Source of the DNA: Neobacillus novalis NBRC 102450
GTDB taxonomy: Bacteria > Bacillota > Bacilli > Bacillales > Cytobacillaceae
Assembly (NCBI RefSeq): GCF_001591805.1
Contig: NZ_BCVP01000004.1
Span: 62,001 to 126,000 of the forward strand
Direction: 5' to 3'
Length of the DNA: 64,000 nt
Part shown: positions 44,763 through 54,386 of the stretch, one piece after another
Layout: each line of letters opens with the position of its first letter
How positions within the stretch are numbered: the first letter of the stretch is position 1
Made by a program: the position numbers and the translations under genes
The notes under the pieces: generated by a model
Database searches by the model: none
The model's input: the letters and a program-made list of their open reading frames with translations, nothing else
What the model was told of the DNA's origin: nothing

Positions 44763-45983
44763 TTAAGATTGATAAAGTAATTCAATTAGCAATTTCTCCG
44801 CTTTTTCAATTAGCTCTTCCTGCTCTGTCACAAGTAAATGAGATAAATATTTTCTCCCAAGTTGGTGCTCATACAAAGGAGCCAAGCTGTTATCTACATC
44901 ATCAAAATGATCTATGGTTTCAAAAAGCTCCGCATAAAAATTTGCCTCCATTTTCAATTTCTCTTTGTCAATTTGCTGACTTTCCGTGATGGTTAAATCC
45001 ACTACCCATACAAATGACTCTTCCTCTTTTTCCTCTTCTAACAAGAGATCTAAAAGCTCACTATTCAAGCTTCTTTTTTCTTGGTCATCTTCCAATTGTA
45101 TATTTTTCAATAAAAGTGTTAATAGTGTTCCTGTTTTGTCCCTTCTAAAATGTGCAATGGTAGATTGACATAATTGAAGAACATCGTGAAAACTACTAGC
45201 TGAAGCGGCATCAACATCAACTTTTTCCCAAACGATATCTGACGTTTCTACAAAGTCTTTTTTTGCTTCAAGTTCAGTTAACGTGACATGATAAAACCCT
45301 TTACTGCCAGTTTCCTTCTTATTTCGACCTTGAATATTGCCTGGATAAATAATTGGAGGGGTTTCAGACAAGACTACTCGTTTATGGATATGGCCTAAGG
45401 CCCAATAATCATAATCTTTTTCCTGTAGATCGCTAACAGAAAAGGGGGCATAGTTATCATGCTCCGTCCCCGAACTTTCATTGCCGTGAAGGATGCCAAT
45501 ATGAAAATCAGCCCCTGAATTCTTCATATAATCATCTATTTTTCTAGCAAATACATGCCGAGTCGGATAGCTGAAGCCGTAAAGATGAACGATTTCGCCG
45601 CTCTTCGTCTGCAGAACCTTTGCTTCTACCTCACTTTGAAAAACATGAACATTCGGGGGCATTTCAAGATGGACCCATGAACCGTTTAAATGATCGTGAT
45701 TACCAAAGATGATATAAACGGGGATTTCCTTTTCTGCCAGCTTCAGCATTTCCGTCCGAAAGCGTGATTGCGCGCGTAAGCTGCGGTCCTCTCCATCAAA
45801 TAAATCACCTGCTAAAATAACAAAGTCAACTTGTTGGTCAATTGCTTCCTCCGTAAGTTTTCTAAATGCGGTAAAGGTGCTTTCTTTCACTCTTGTAAAG
45901 ATGCTTGATGGCAAATGACTTAATCCGACCATTGGACTGTCCAAATGCAGGTCCGCTGCATGTATAAACGAAATTTTTTTCAT
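44763..45983 (-). CDS. yhaO: Mre11/SbcD-like nuclease YhaO
   Basis: A 406-residue metallophosphoesterase. Metal motifs: HAADLHLDSP (about 9-18), ILAGDLFDGED (about 56-66), IFGNHDHLNG (about 92-101), LHGNESSG (about 164) and ALGHIHKR (about 195-202). It is the presumed nuclease partner of YhaN. ATG 45983 follows AAAGGAA. In this genome segment it is the only SbcD-like gene, as sbcCD itself is not found next to addAB. Confidence 0.9.
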   Translation of the reverse strand: MKKISFIHAADLHLDSPMVGLSHLPSSIFTRVKESTFTAFRKLTEEAIDQQVDFVILAGDLFDGEDRSLRAQSRFRTEMLKLAEKEIPVYIIFGNHDHLNGSWVHLEMPPNVHVFQSEVEAKVLQTKSGEIVHLYGFSYPTRHVFARKIDDYMKNSGADFHIGILHGNESSGTEHDNYAPFSVSDLQEKDYDYWALGHIHKRVVLSETPPIIYPGNIQGRNKKETGSKGFYHVTLTELEAKKDFVETSDIVWEKVDVDAASASSFHDVLQLCQSTIAHFRRDKTGTLLTLLLKNIQLEDDQEKRSLNSELLDLLLEEEKEEESFVWVVDLTITESQQIDKEKLKMEANFYAELFETIDHFDDVDNSLAPLYEHQLGRKYLSHLLVTEQEELIEKAEKLLIELLYQS

Positions 45984-46051
45984 AAAAAATTCCTTTCATC
46001 GTCTTTTCTCCATTGTAGCACTTCCGAAAAACGAATGCACGTTCTCTTTTT

Positions 46052-46088
46052 AAAATAATAAAGAGCCCCACTAAAAATAGTGAAGCCC
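46052..46088 (-). terminator. Terminator of yhaQP
   Basis: On the minus strand GGGCTTCACTA pairs with TAGTGGGGCTC over 11 bp (with G-T pairs) around TTTT, followed by a T-rich tract. Confidence 0.7.
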
Positions 46089-46097
46089 AATAAAGTA

Positions 46098-47351
46098 TTA
46101 CTCGTTCTTAGTTAATTGCAACGCTTTTTTAATATCTTTAAAGGAGTTGGACTTCCCGTACATTAAAACACCGCCTCGGTAGACACGAGCACCGAATATG
46201 GCTAAAGCTATAATCGTTGCTAAAAGGATGGCAATCCCTAAAATTGCTTCCCAAGCAGGGAGTGTCAACATGCCCACACGCAAAAACATAATCATCGGTG
46301 TGAAGAAAGGAATATACGAGGTGATGGTAATAAAGGCTGCATCTGGTTTCCCAAGACCAAACATGGCAATCATAAATCCGCCAACCACAAGGAACGTCAT
46401 CGGGGTAATCATTTGCTGCACATCTTCAATCCGACTGACAAGCGAGCCCAAAAAGGCAGCAAGCGTTGCATAAAGAAAATAGCCTAGAATAAAGAAAATC
46501 ACCGCATAGACAATTGTTCCGATCGGAATATCGCTGAATCCATATACGCCAAAAAAGCCTTCTTTTACTGACTCTAAATTGTTTGTTAACGAGATGTAAC
46601 CTACGATTAGAAACGCAGCTAATTGGGTTAGACTTAAAAGTCCTATCCCAATTATTTTGGCAAACATTTGCTTAATCGGTGAGACACTCGAGATTAATAT
46701 TTCCATTACCCGTGAAGACTTTTCCGTCGCCACTTCCATTGCAATCATCGTAGCGTACATTATGACGGAAAAATAAATGATAAACAGCAAGACATAGACA
46801 AGACCTCTAGCTTGATTAAGTTCTTCTTCCGTCTTTGCATTTTTCTCAAGGGCAAATTTTTCAAACGAAACCGGTTCATAAAGCTTTTGCAGCTGTGCAG
46901 GCGCTAAATTGATTTGCGAAGCGGCCAGCATCGTTTTCAATTGCTGCAACCCTGTTTGCAGGTCTGTAAACAGGGCGGAATCTGCGATACCCATGGCTTT
47001 AAAGGTTGCCTCCGGTAATTTCTCGTTATTATACCGTAATTGAATGACCCCTTTAAAATCGCCTTTTTCTACTGCTTTTTCCGCCTCTTTTTCACTGCCT
47101 TGGTAAAGTGTAAGGTTAATATCTTTGTTAATGGTGTTAACCTGCTTCTTAAAAGGCTCATAAAGCTGGCCTGATTCATCTAGTACGGCCACCTTGTCTT
47201 TCCCGCCATTTTTATCAAACATATCGATTATATTATTAATGTTTGTCAGGGCTAATACAATTACCACCGTAATAATGGTTGTGATAATAAACGATTTACT
47301 TTTCAGTTTATTTAAATAAGTATGAAACAAGATAATCCAGAAACTATTCAT
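46098..47351 (-). CDS. yhaP: ABC-2 type exporter permease (YhaP/NatB-like)
   Basis: A 417-residue permease: one N-terminal membrane segment (about 20-40), an extracytoplasmic domain (about 45-185), then five to six membrane segments (about 190-395) with the conserved EVATEKSSRVMEILISSVSPIKQMFAKIIGIG (about 205-236). This is the layout of NatB-type Na+ or toxic-compound exporters. Its start overlaps the yhaQ stop by 8 bp. Substrate unknown. Confidence 0.85.
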   Translation of the reverse strand: MNSFWIILFHTYLNKLKSKSFIITTIITVVIVLALTNINNIIDMFDKNGGKDKVAVLDESGQLYEPFKKQVNTINKDINLTLYQGSEKEAEKAVEKGDFKGVIQLRYNNEKLPEATFKAMGIADSALFTDLQTGLQQLKTMLAASQINLAPAQLQKLYEPVSFEKFALEKNAKTEEELNQARGLVYVLLFIIYFSVIMYATMIAMEVATEKSSRVMEILISSVSPIKQMFAKIIGIGLLSLTQLAAFLIVGYISLTNNLESVKEGFFGVYGFSDIPIGTIVYAVIFFILGYFLYATLAAFLGSLVSRIEDVQQMITPMTFLVVGGFMIAMFGLGKPDAAFITITSYIPFFTPMIMFLRVGMLTLPAWEAILGIAILLATIIALAIFGARVYRGGVLMYGKSNSFKDIKKALQLTKNE

Positions 47352-48243
47352 AAGAATTACCTACTTTCTCGATAAAAATATCATTTAAAGAAGGCTCTTC
47401 AAGGGAGAATTTTCTGATAAATCCTTTACCGACAATCTCTTTCAGGATCTTTTCGGCAATATATTCTCCTTCAATCTGAAGTTGAATTCCTTCCATTGTC
47501 GTTTTCGCCTTGACTACACCAGGATAATTCTCCAATGATTCTAATGGAAAATCTGCATGGATGACGAGATTCTTTTTACCAAATGAGCGCTTGATTTCCT
47601 TTAATCCGCCGTGCACAACCGGACTTCCTTTATGCATGATGCAAAGATGTTCACACATTTCTTCCACATGGTGCATTTGGTGACTCGAAAACACGATGGT
47701 CGCTCCATCTTCTTTCAAAGCTAATACGGCTTCCTTTAGCATTTCAACGTTTATCGGGTCTAGCCCGCTAAATGGCTCATCAAGGATTAATAATTTGGGC
47801 TTATGTACAACCGCGGCAATGAATTGGATTTTCTGTTGGTTTCCCTTTGAAAGCTCTTCCACCTTTTTATTCTCATACTCTGGGATCTTAAAGCGCTCAA
47901 GCCAAGATTTCAATTCAATCAGTGCCTTGCTTTTCGTCATCCCTCTTAATCTCGCTAAATAGACGATTTGATCACGAACTTTTAGCTTCGGGTACAAGCC
48001 TCTTTCCTCGGGAAGATAGCCGACCAAATGGCTGGTGGAATAATTGATTGGCTTTCCGTCCCAGGTAATCTGTCCTCCACTCGAATCAAGCAAGCCTAAA
48101 ATCATTCGAAATGTTGTTGTTTTCCCGGCACCATTTGCCCCTAAAAAGCCAAACATTTCTTTTTCAGGAATCTCTAACGATAAATCATCTACGGCGGTAA
48201 ATTTCCCAAACCGTTTTGTGACATGTTCAAGTTTAAGAACCAT
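47344..48243 (-). CDS. yhaQ: ABC exporter ATP-binding protein (YhaQ/NatA-like)
   Basis: A 299-residue ABC ATPase: Walker A GANGAGKTT (about 36-44), signature LSKGNQQKI (about 131-139), Walker B LLILDEPFSGLDP (about 151-163) and a C-terminal accessory domain. Start ATG 48243 sits 8 bp after AGGAG. Forms the exporter with YhaP. Confidence 0.9.
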   Translation of the reverse strand: MVLKLEHVTKRFGKFTAVDDLSLEIPEKEMFGFLGANGAGKTTTFRMILGLLDSSGGQITWDGKPINYSTSHLVGYLPEERGLYPKLKVRDQIVYLARLRGMTKSKALIELKSWLERFKIPEYENKKVEELSKGNQQKIQFIAAVVHKPKLLILDEPFSGLDPINVEMLKEAVLALKEDGATIVFSSHQMHHVEEMCEHLCIMHKGSPVVHGGLKEIKRSFGKKNLVIHADFPLESLENYPGVVKAKTTMEGIQLQIEGEYIAEKILKEIVGKGFIRKFSLEEPSLNDIFIEKVGNSYE

Positions 48244-48365
48244 TTCACACACTCCTCTCTTACATTAATACGAGTATAACGTATAATGGTTTCAATTTCT
48301 TTTGCGCAATTGGACGAATTATGTGAAAATAGCAGTAATATGCTTTTGATAAAGGGGATATTGAA

Positions 48366-48551
48366 ATGAAAACATATAAATTAACTGCCTTTGAAGCGAA
48401 TGGTGAAAAGATTTTAGACGAAAGCTTCCAAGCTGAAAATGATGATTCCGCGAAGAAGCTAGGGGAAAAACTATTATCAGAGAAAAACTTATTTGAGCAT
48501 ACACACCGCTGCACCTCACCAAGCGGGAAACTGCTGCTTTTTCATTCATAA
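48366..48551 (+). CDS. YhzD-like small protein
   Basis: A 61-residue protein, MKTYKLTAFEANGEKILDESFQAENDDSAKKLGEKLLSEKNLFEHTHRCTSPSGKLLLFHS, matching YhzD of B. subtilis in sequence type and position (divergent from yhaQ). It is a compact alpha/beta domain; function unknown. Confidence 0.78.
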   Translation: MKTYKLTAFEANGEKILDESFQAENDDSAKKLGEKLLSEKNLFEHTHRCTSPSGKLLLFHS

Positions 48552-48582
48552 AAACAGCGAAGCCGATTGGCTTCGTTGTTTT
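48550..48582. terminator. Terminator between yhzD and yhaR
   Basis: AAAACAGCGAAGCC and GGCTTCGTTGTTTT form a 14-bp stem around GATT with A and T tracts on either side; it serves both convergent genes. Confidence 0.85.
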
Positions 48583-49372
48583 ATTTTCCGATGAATTTCG
48601 GTTTTCTTTTTTCGATGAATGCCTTGATGCCTTCTTGATGATCAAGGGTTTCCCGCATTTTTTGCTGACCGTATTTTTCTAATTCTAATATTTTCAGCAA
48701 TTGTGGGCGGTTTTTTTCTGCCATTATTTTTTTCGTTTTAATCATTGCCTGCACAGGGCGGCTTAACCAATCCGTTAATCTTGCATCTAACGACTCTTGA
48801 ATAACATCTTCAGCTACTTCCTGAATAAGCCCCAGCTTTAGTGCTTCTTCGGCACCCATCATTTTTCCATCCCAGATAATTTGCTTTGCTTTTGTTTCAC
48901 CAACTCTTTTTTCCAAAAAGAAATGGGCTCCACCATCAGGAATCAGACCGATGCCGATAAAATTCATTGCCAGTTTGCTTGTTTTGTCAGCAATGATATA
49001 GTCTGTTGCTAATGCTAAACTGAATCCCAATCCTGCCGCGGCACCTGAGATGGCGCTGATTGTTAGTTTCGGAATGCTGTAAAGTGTAATAATCAATTCA
49101 CTAATACAGTCCATCACTGGAAAGAAATCGCTCTCATTCATGTTTGAAAGCATCGTTTTAATATCCCCGCCTGCCGAAAAGGCATTTCCTTTACCAGTCA
49201 ACACAACAATATCAAAATCGTCAGAATCACCAATTTCTTTTAGCTTACAGACAAGACCCCTTATCACATCTGTATCCATTGCGTTTAAAGCTTCCGGCCT
49301 GTTCATCTCTACTGTTGCAACACGGCCATCTACTTTCAAATTCACCTTATCGGTTACAAAATTGATTGACAC
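48581..49372 (-). CDS. Enoyl-CoA hydratase/isomerase (YhaR-like)
   Basis: A 263-residue crotonase-fold protein. Oxyanion-hole blocks AFSAGGDIKTML (about 65-76) and ISAISGAAAGLGFSLALATDYIIA (about 101-124), and an isomerase-like GLIPDGGAHFFLEKRVG (about 141-157, Asp rather than the second hydratase Glu). The enoyl-CoA isomerase or hydratase reaction is likely. Downstream of an acyl-CoA ligase on the same strand, a layout repeated elsewhere in the window (18817-21233). Confidence 0.83.
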   Translation of the reverse strand: MSINFVTDKVNLKVDGRVATVEMNRPEALNAMDTDVIRGLVCKLKEIGDSDDFDIVVLTGKGNAFSAGGDIKTMLSNMNESDFFPVMDCISELIITLYSIPKLTISAISGAAAGLGFSLALATDYIIADKTSKLAMNFIGIGLIPDGGAHFFLEKRVGETKAKQIIWDGKMMGAEEALKLGLIQEVAEDVIQESLDARLTDWLSRPVQAMIKTKKIMAEKNRPQLLKILELEKYGQQKMRETLDHQEGIKAFIEKRKPKFIGK

Positions 49373-49510
49373 GACAATCTCCCCCCATTTTCTTCATTCA
49401 ATTCCATTATATAATGGGATTGAATGGAATAAAAACATTTTTCCAAATATAATGAATTTTACCTCCCATTGAAATAGGGCCAAAGACTTAAAGCCCTTTG
49501 CCCCCATTTC

Positions 49511-51130
49511 CTAACCTTTTCTTAGTGCTTCTTTTTGCACTTGATCCCTTAATTTCATCTTCAGAAATTTCCCTACGGAAGTCTTCGGAATTTCATCCAG
49601 GAACAAGATATCATCTGGTATCCACCATTTAGCGAACTGTGGTTTTAAGAATTCTATTAGCTCTTCCTTCATTGTTTTTCCTTTATACGCTTCTTTTAAT
49701 ACCACACAGGCAACTGGACGCTCCTGCCATTGTTCATGAGGAACAGCCACAACCGCCGCTTCAAAAACGGCTTCATGTGCCATTAATGCATTTTCTAAAT
49801 CAACCGAAGAAATCCATTCGCCGCCGCTCTTAATTAAATCTTTTGTCCGGTCAACTATTTTCACAAACCCTTCATCGTCAATCGTGACAACATCGCCGGT
49901 GTGGAGCCAGCCATCGTGGAAGGCGTCTTGGGTCCGTTCATCTTTATAATATTCAGAGGCAATCCACGGGCCGCGAATGCACAATTCGCCCATTTCTTTG
50001 CCATCCCAGGCAACCTCACCGTCTTTTCCGAGGATTTTGATTTCTAATCCCGGGACAAGGGTTCCTTGCTTTGCCCTTAATTCTAATCTTTCCTCGTAAT
50101 CCAATTCTTCTTGGTAGCTTTTTAGAGTGGAAATGACTACGAGCGGACTGGTCTCCGTCATGCCATACGCATGCATGAATGGAATGTTATGACGTTGTTC
50201 AAATGCCTTAATCATCCCTTTCGGTGCTGCAGAGCCGCCGCATAATACCCCTCTTAAGCTACTCAGGTCATAGGAGCCTTCATCAAGTTCCTTTAACAAG
50301 CCGAGCCAGATGGTCGGGACTCCAGCCGTTACGGTAACGCTTTCCTGCTCAATCAGCTCTGCAAGCAACTTTGGTGTAAAATAGGGCCCCGGCAGGACTA
50401 GAGAGGTTCCAAACCAGACGGCGGAAAATGGCATTCCCCATGCATTGGCATGGAACATCGGCACAACTGGAAGCGCAATATCTTTTTCGCTTAATGCGGC
50501 ACTATCCGCAAGGCCAAGTGCCATACTGTGGAGAACAATCCCGCGGTGGGAATAAACAACGCCCTTTGGATTTCCAGTGGTTGCCGATGTATAGCACATA
50601 CCTGCCGGATCATTTTCATTCAGATTTTCCAGATAGTGATAGTCCGGATTTGCTTCAGCTAATAGTTTTTCATAATGATAGACTGGGGAGAGTGTTGTTT
50701 CCGGGAGATCTTTTTCATCGGTCATAATGATATATGCCTTAACTGTTTTTAATTCAGCTGCACAGCTTTCAAGGAGTGGCACGATGTCAGGGTCAACAAG
50801 GAGCACCTTGTCTTCTGCGTGATTGATAATGTAGGAAATATGCTGAGGTGATAGTCGGATGTTAACTGTGTGCAGTACGGCACCCATACAAGGGATAGCA
50901 AAATAGGCTTCTAAGTGACGGTGATGATTCCACGCTAATGTTCCTACCCTATCGCTTTTTGTAACCCCTAATTTTGTCAGACTGTCCGCCAGTCTTCTCG
51001 TTCTTTCGGCAATTTGTTTGTAGGTGAATCGCTGAATGCCGCTTGCCGTTCTTGATACTACCTGTTTCTTTGGAAAATACTTTTCAGCTCTTTCAATCAT
51101 TTGCGTCATCGTTAAAGGCGTTTGCATCAT
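49511..51130 (-). CDS. Fatty-acyl-CoA synthetase (AMP-binding, AlkK-like)
   Basis: A 539-residue acyl-adenylate-forming enzyme: [19 protein letters not shown] (about 183-201), [10 protein letters not shown] (about 320-329), [39 protein letters not shown] (about 411-449) and the catalytic Lys in [16 protein letters not shown] (C-terminus). Note Ala in the TSA segment where TSG is usual, typical of the medium/long-chain AlkK-like group. I start it at ATG 51130, 8 bp after GGAGGGG. No FadR box upstream, unlike lcfB. Confidence 0.87.
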   Translation of the reverse strand: MMQTPLTMTQMIERAEKYFPKKQVVSRTASGIQRFTYKQIAERTRRLADSLTKLGVTKSDRVGTLAWNHHRHLEAYFAIPCMGAVLHTVNIRLSPQHISYIINHAEDKVLLVDPDIVPLLESCAAELKTVKAYIIMTDEKDLPETTLSPVYHYEKLLAEANPDYHYLENLNENDPAGMCYTSATTGNPKGVVYSHRGIVLHSMALGLADSAALSEKDIALPVVPMFHANAWGMPFSAVWFGTSLVLPGPYFTPKLLAELIEQESVTVTAGVPTIWLGLLKELDEGSYDLSSLRGVLCGGSAAPKGMIKAFEQRHNIPFMHAYGMTETSPLVVISTLKSYQEELDYEERLELRAKQGTLVPGLEIKILGKDGEVAWDGKEMGELCIRGPWIASEYYKDERTQDAFHDGWLHTGDVVTIDDEGFVKIVDRTKDLIKSGGEWISSVDLENALMAHEAVFEAAVVAVPHEQWQERPVACVVLKEAYKGKTMKEELIEFLKPQFAKWWIPDDILFLDEIPKTSVGKFLKMKLRDQVQKEALRKG

Positions 51131-51237
51131 AGCTATATTCCCCTCCATTAATGAAAGCATTTATTGCCCCAAATGAGACAATCCATATAATAATTCGACA
51201 CCCATCCGGAAAAGCCCTTTATTAAGAACGAATTATA

Positions 51238-51267
51238 TGAAAAAATCCTGCCATAATTCAGGCAGGA
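51238..51267 (-). terminator. Terminator of hemZ
   Basis: TCCTGCC and GGCAGGA pair around an 8-base loop and are followed by TTTTTT on the minus strand. Confidence 0.85.
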
Positions 51268-52769
51268 GAATTTTTTTCCGAGAATAACTCGTTTAATATT
51301 TGCATTTTTTCTTCGGTATAAGCTTCAAAGCTGTCATTATAGGTTTTCGGGTCCTTTGGATTAGCAAAGTGAGTAATTTTTCCGGTAACCGGATCAATAA
51401 ACTTGCTTGCTGCCCCGCAGCCGAGACCGATAATTGTCTGCTGTTCTTCCATAATCATAATATTATAGATACTTTCTTGATTCGGCAGCGAGTAGCCGAC
51501 ATTCTCAAGATTACCAAGAATGTTCTTTTGCCGGTAAAGGTAATATGGCACATAGCCATGATCCGCCGTCCAGACCTCAGCAAGCTCCATCATTTTTTCA
51601 ACTTCATCCCGGTCGGCCACTTTGTATTTTTCCTTGTTCTTGGTCATTTCCGATGCCCGCTTGAACGATAAAGTATGAACCGTCAAGGATTCAGGCATCA
51701 GCTTTTCCGTTTCAGCTAAGGAATGTGTAAATTCAGGGACACCCTCACCAGGCAAGCCAATAATTAAGTCCATATTGATATTGTTCATGCCGCTTGCGCG
51801 GGCCAAGTGATACTTTTCAATCGTTTCGGTAACCGTATGATGCCTGCCAATCGCTTTTAACGTTTCTTGCGTATACGATTGTGGATTAATACTGATCCGG
51901 TCGATATTCCACTTTTTCAAAACTTCTAATTTCTCAGGGGTTATCGTATCAGGACGCCCTGCTTCAACGGTAATTTCACGGATGTTTTCAACATCAGGAA
52001 AAGACATGTACATTTCTTCATAAAGCATATCCATCTCTTCAGCCGTTATGCTGGTCGGGGTTCCACCACCATAATAGACCGTTGTAATCCGGACACCTTT
52101 TTCCTTCAGCCAGGCACCGATTTTCTTCATTTCATAATGAAGGCCTCCAAGGAAGGAATCCACCGAGCCTTGGCGCCCGTTAATTGCGTAAGCAGGAAAA
52201 GTACAATACGCACATTTCGTCGGACAAAAGGGTATCCCAATATAAATACTGACTTCTTTTTGCAGGGAATATAGATCAGGGATAACGCTGAGCTGGCGGT
52301 TGACAATTTGCTGCATCAACTCAATCTTTTCATCTGTGATTAAATAATCAGCCTTTAATTGCTGATGGGCAGCATCTATTGGAATACCTTCCTGGACTTT
52401 CCGGTGAAGCAATTTCGTTGGTCTGACCCCAGTAAGAATGCCCCACTTTTGCGTAATGCCTGTCAAATCCTGCAGGACGGTTAAATAGACGTGGGCAACA
52501 GCATTTTTTATTTGTTTGAATCTTTCCTTTTCTGAACCGGTCGGGAGCATTTCCCTTTGATATTCAGCGGCAAATATTTTATCGAAGTTTTCCTTTAATT
52601 CAGCTGAAACAGAAATGTTTTCCTGAACTTGTAAATGGAATTCTATCCGGATGTCCGCTTCTTCCGCATTTCCGGTTATAATCTTTGATTCTTCAAAAAA
52701 CAAATTAGCAATCAGCTGGAGCGGACGATTAAATCTTTCATCCTCTAACCCTATTATCGAAATTCGCAA
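51258..52769 (-). CDS. hemZ: Coproporphyrinogen dehydrogenase HemZ (radical SAM)
   Basis: A 503-residue radical SAM enzyme of the HemN/HemZ group. The 4Fe-4S motif CPTKCAYC lies at about 177-184, then VYYGGGTPTSIT (about 229) and the HemN-type ISINPQSYTQETLKAIGR (about 295). It catalyses oxygen-independent coproporphyrinogen decarboxylation in older annotation; the exact role of HemZ in Bacillus is debated because the coproporphyrin pathway does not need it. I start it at TTG 52769, 6 bp after AAAGGTG; the GTG at 52778 is inside that site. Confidence 0.9.
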   Translation of the reverse strand: MRISIIGLEDERFNRPLQLIANLFFEESKIITGNAEEADIRIEFHLQVQENISVSAELKENFDKIFAAEYQREMLPTGSEKERFKQIKNAVAHVYLTVLQDLTGITQKWGILTGVRPTKLLHRKVQEGIPIDAAHQQLKADYLITDEKIELMQQIVNRQLSVIPDLYSLQKEVSIYIGIPFCPTKCAYCTFPAYAINGRQGSVDSFLGGLHYEMKKIGAWLKEKGVRITTVYYGGGTPTSITAEEMDMLYEEMYMSFPDVENIREITVEAGRPDTITPEKLEVLKKWNIDRISINPQSYTQETLKAIGRHHTVTETIEKYHLARASGMNNINMDLIIGLPGEGVPEFTHSLAETEKLMPESLTVHTLSFKRASEMTKNKEKYKVADRDEVEKMMELAEVWTADHGYVPYYLYRQKNILGNLENVGYSLPNQESIYNIMIMEEQQTIIGLGCGAASKFIDPVTGKITHFANPKDPKTYNDSFEAYTEEKMQILNELFSEKNSPA

Positions 52770-52852
52770 TGATATCACCTTTCAATAGTAAACTTCCTTA
52801 AGTGTACCGAATCGTAAAAACAAGGTCAATGGTATGGTATATTTTTACATTA

Positions 52853-52884
52853 AAATATCAACGGCTGCAGCTGCCGTTGATATC
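52853..52884 (-). terminator. Terminator of the Cof-type HAD gene
   Basis: ATATCAACGGC and GCCGTTGATAT are perfect inverted arms around a short loop, with TTTTA on the minus-strand exit. Confidence 0.8.
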
Positions 52885-52892
52885 TTCAAAAT

Positions 52893-53762
52893 TTATTTTT
52901 TTATGATATTCATCTTTCTTAAAAACTCAATTGGCTGTTGTTTACGGAAATGTTCCTTTACCATATAGGCGACACCATGTTCATTTTTGGATCTGGTTAC
53001 CCAATCCGAGGCTCTTTTCACATCGTAATTTGCGTTCCACATCGAAACACCAAGACCTGCTGCTTCAATTAAGGGAATATCATCGAGACCATCACCAATA
53101 TAAACCATTTCACTCCTACGAATCCCAAGCTGCTTCCCGAGGTAAGTTAATCCAGTTAACTTTGAAACACCGGCAGTGACAATATCCAAACGTAAGGAAT
53201 CAAGCTCGATGATTTCAATCTCAGTAAACATGTTGCCTAGAGCACTTTTTGCATCTTTTAAGTCATTCTTATCTTCAAAATAAACCTCAATCTTGGGAGG
53301 TGTAACCGGCTGGTCATGTAAATATTCACTTAGTGAAGAAACAAATTGCTGGGAATAGAAAGCTGGGTCTCCGGAAGTAAACACCGTTTTTGCTAACAAA
53401 TGATTGTTTAGCTTTAACTTATTCGCTAATGAAAATTGTTCGTGAACTAAGCGGATTTGGCACGGAAATGCCTCTAAAAAACTTACTGTATCATAGGTAA
53501 TATCTTCATTGATCCTTTTCACATAAATCGGTTTTTCCGCGGTACTAGCAATATAGGCGCCTTGATGGGTGACCAGCGGAGACTTTATTTTTAATGCCTT
53601 AGCGACCTTTTTTGCTGAAGGAAAGCTGCGCGATGTTACAAGCGTTACATAAATTCCTTTTTGCTGTACATATTCAATTGCTTCCTTTGTTGACTTATGG
53701 ATTTTTCCATTGGTTTGAAGAAGCGTGCCATCAATATTTAACGCAAGCAAGCGATAAATCAT
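52893..53762 (-). CDS. yhaX: Cof-type HAD hydrolase (YhaX-like)
   Basis: A 289-residue HAD phosphatase. Motif I is LLALNIDGTLLQTNGKI with Asn-Ile-Asp in place of the usual DxDGTL, so the first nucleophile position reads Asn (ALNIDGT). Other motifs: VTSRSFPSAKKVAKAL (motif II), KLTGLTYLGKQLGI (motif III Lys) and VYIGDGLDDIPLIEAAGLGVSM (motif IV). The Asn at the nucleophile would be expected to weaken or abolish phosphatase activity; B. subtilis YhaX is a sporulation-linked Cof protein. Start ATG 53762 follows AGGGGG. Confidence 0.82.
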   Translation of the reverse strand: MIYRLLALNIDGTLLQTNGKIHKSTKEAIEYVQQKGIYVTLVTSRSFPSAKKVAKALKIKSPLVTHQGAYIASTAEKPIYVKRINEDITYDTVSFLEAFPCQIRLVHEQFSLANKLKLNNHLLAKTVFTSGDPAFYSQQFVSSLSEYLHDQPVTPPKIEVYFEDKNDLKDAKSALGNMFTEIEIIELDSLRLDIVTAGVSKLTGLTYLGKQLGIRRSEMVYIGDGLDDIPLIEAAGLGVSMWNANYDVKRASDWVTRSKNEHGVAYMVKEHFRKQQPIEFLRKMNIIKK

Positions 53763-53854
53763 TATGTTGCCCCCTGTTCTTGGTGAAATTACCCTTATAT
53801 CACTTTTATGACTTTTCACTCATTTATAGAACAGAGGAGATGACCATACTATCG

Positions 53855-53880
53855 AAAAAAACCCCGGTTTGGCACCGAGG
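53855..53880 (-). terminator. Terminator of yheA
   Basis: On the minus strand CCTCGGT pairs with ACCGGGG (one G-T) and is followed by TTTTTTT. Confidence 0.8.
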
Positions 53881-53895
53881 GCTTAGCTTGAAGTC

Positions 53896-54243
53896 TTACA
53901 TTTGTCCATATAGGTCTTCTAATGGTTTCATAATGACTTTATTTAATTCACCAATAATCATGCTCATCCGTTGTTCAGCCTGCATAAGATGGGCAATTTT
54001 CGGATTCTGCTGCACGAGCGCTACTGTTGACTGTGCCTGTTGTATCTCTTGTTCAGAAATATCCTGACCCATCATTTGTTTTTGCTGCAGATTCATTTGG
54101 ATTTGCCGGAACCCGTCAAACATTTGCTTTGAGGCCGGATCGGCATTCACTTCACTGTATGCCTGCTTTAATTGTTCATACTCTTCACTTTGTCGGATCG
54201 CGGTTTCTAAGGCATAGGCGGAATCATATAAATTAACTGCCAT
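53896..54243 (-). CDS. yheA: YlbF/YmcA family protein (YheA)
   Basis: A 115-residue all-helical protein of the YlbF/YmcA (Com_YlbF) family: YDSAYALETAIRQSEEYEQLKQAYSEVNADPASKQMFDGFRQIQMNLQQKQMMGQDISEQE. The family includes the YlbF-YmcA-YaaT complex that affects RNase Y, competence and sporulation; YheA itself has no defined role. Start ATG 54243 follows AAAGGAG. A single-gene unit divergent from the ATP-grasp cluster. Confidence 0.85.
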   Translation of the reverse strand: MAVNLYDSAYALETAIRQSEEYEQLKQAYSEVNADPASKQMFDGFRQIQMNLQQKQMMGQDISEQEIQQAQSTVALVQQNPKIAHLMQAEQRMSMIIGELNKVIMKPLEDLYGQM

Positions 54244-54316
54244 TAGGTTCACTCCTTTTTTGGTAATTCTTCACAACTATAACAAACTATTCGTTTAAAT
54301 GCGAGAATGTTCAAAT

Positions 54317-54345
54317 CACCATCTAAATTATTTTCACATACGATA
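54317..54345 (+). promoter_or_regulatory. Sigma-K-type promoter of the ATP-grasp cluster
   Basis: CACC, 16 bp, CATACGATA matches the sigma-K consensus (mACm, about 16 bp, CATAnnnTA) exactly. It starts about 40 bp upstream of the first coding region, pointing to late mother-cell expression. Confidence 0.7.
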
Positions 54346-54386
54346 CTATCAGCGGATGCCCATTTTTACACAAATGAGGAGTGATT

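Noticed and set aside
49477-49505. Terminator after the second acyl-CoA ligase
   Set aside because: GGGCCAAAG and CTTTGCCCC can pair, but no T tract follows on the minus strand, so I left it out of the feature list.
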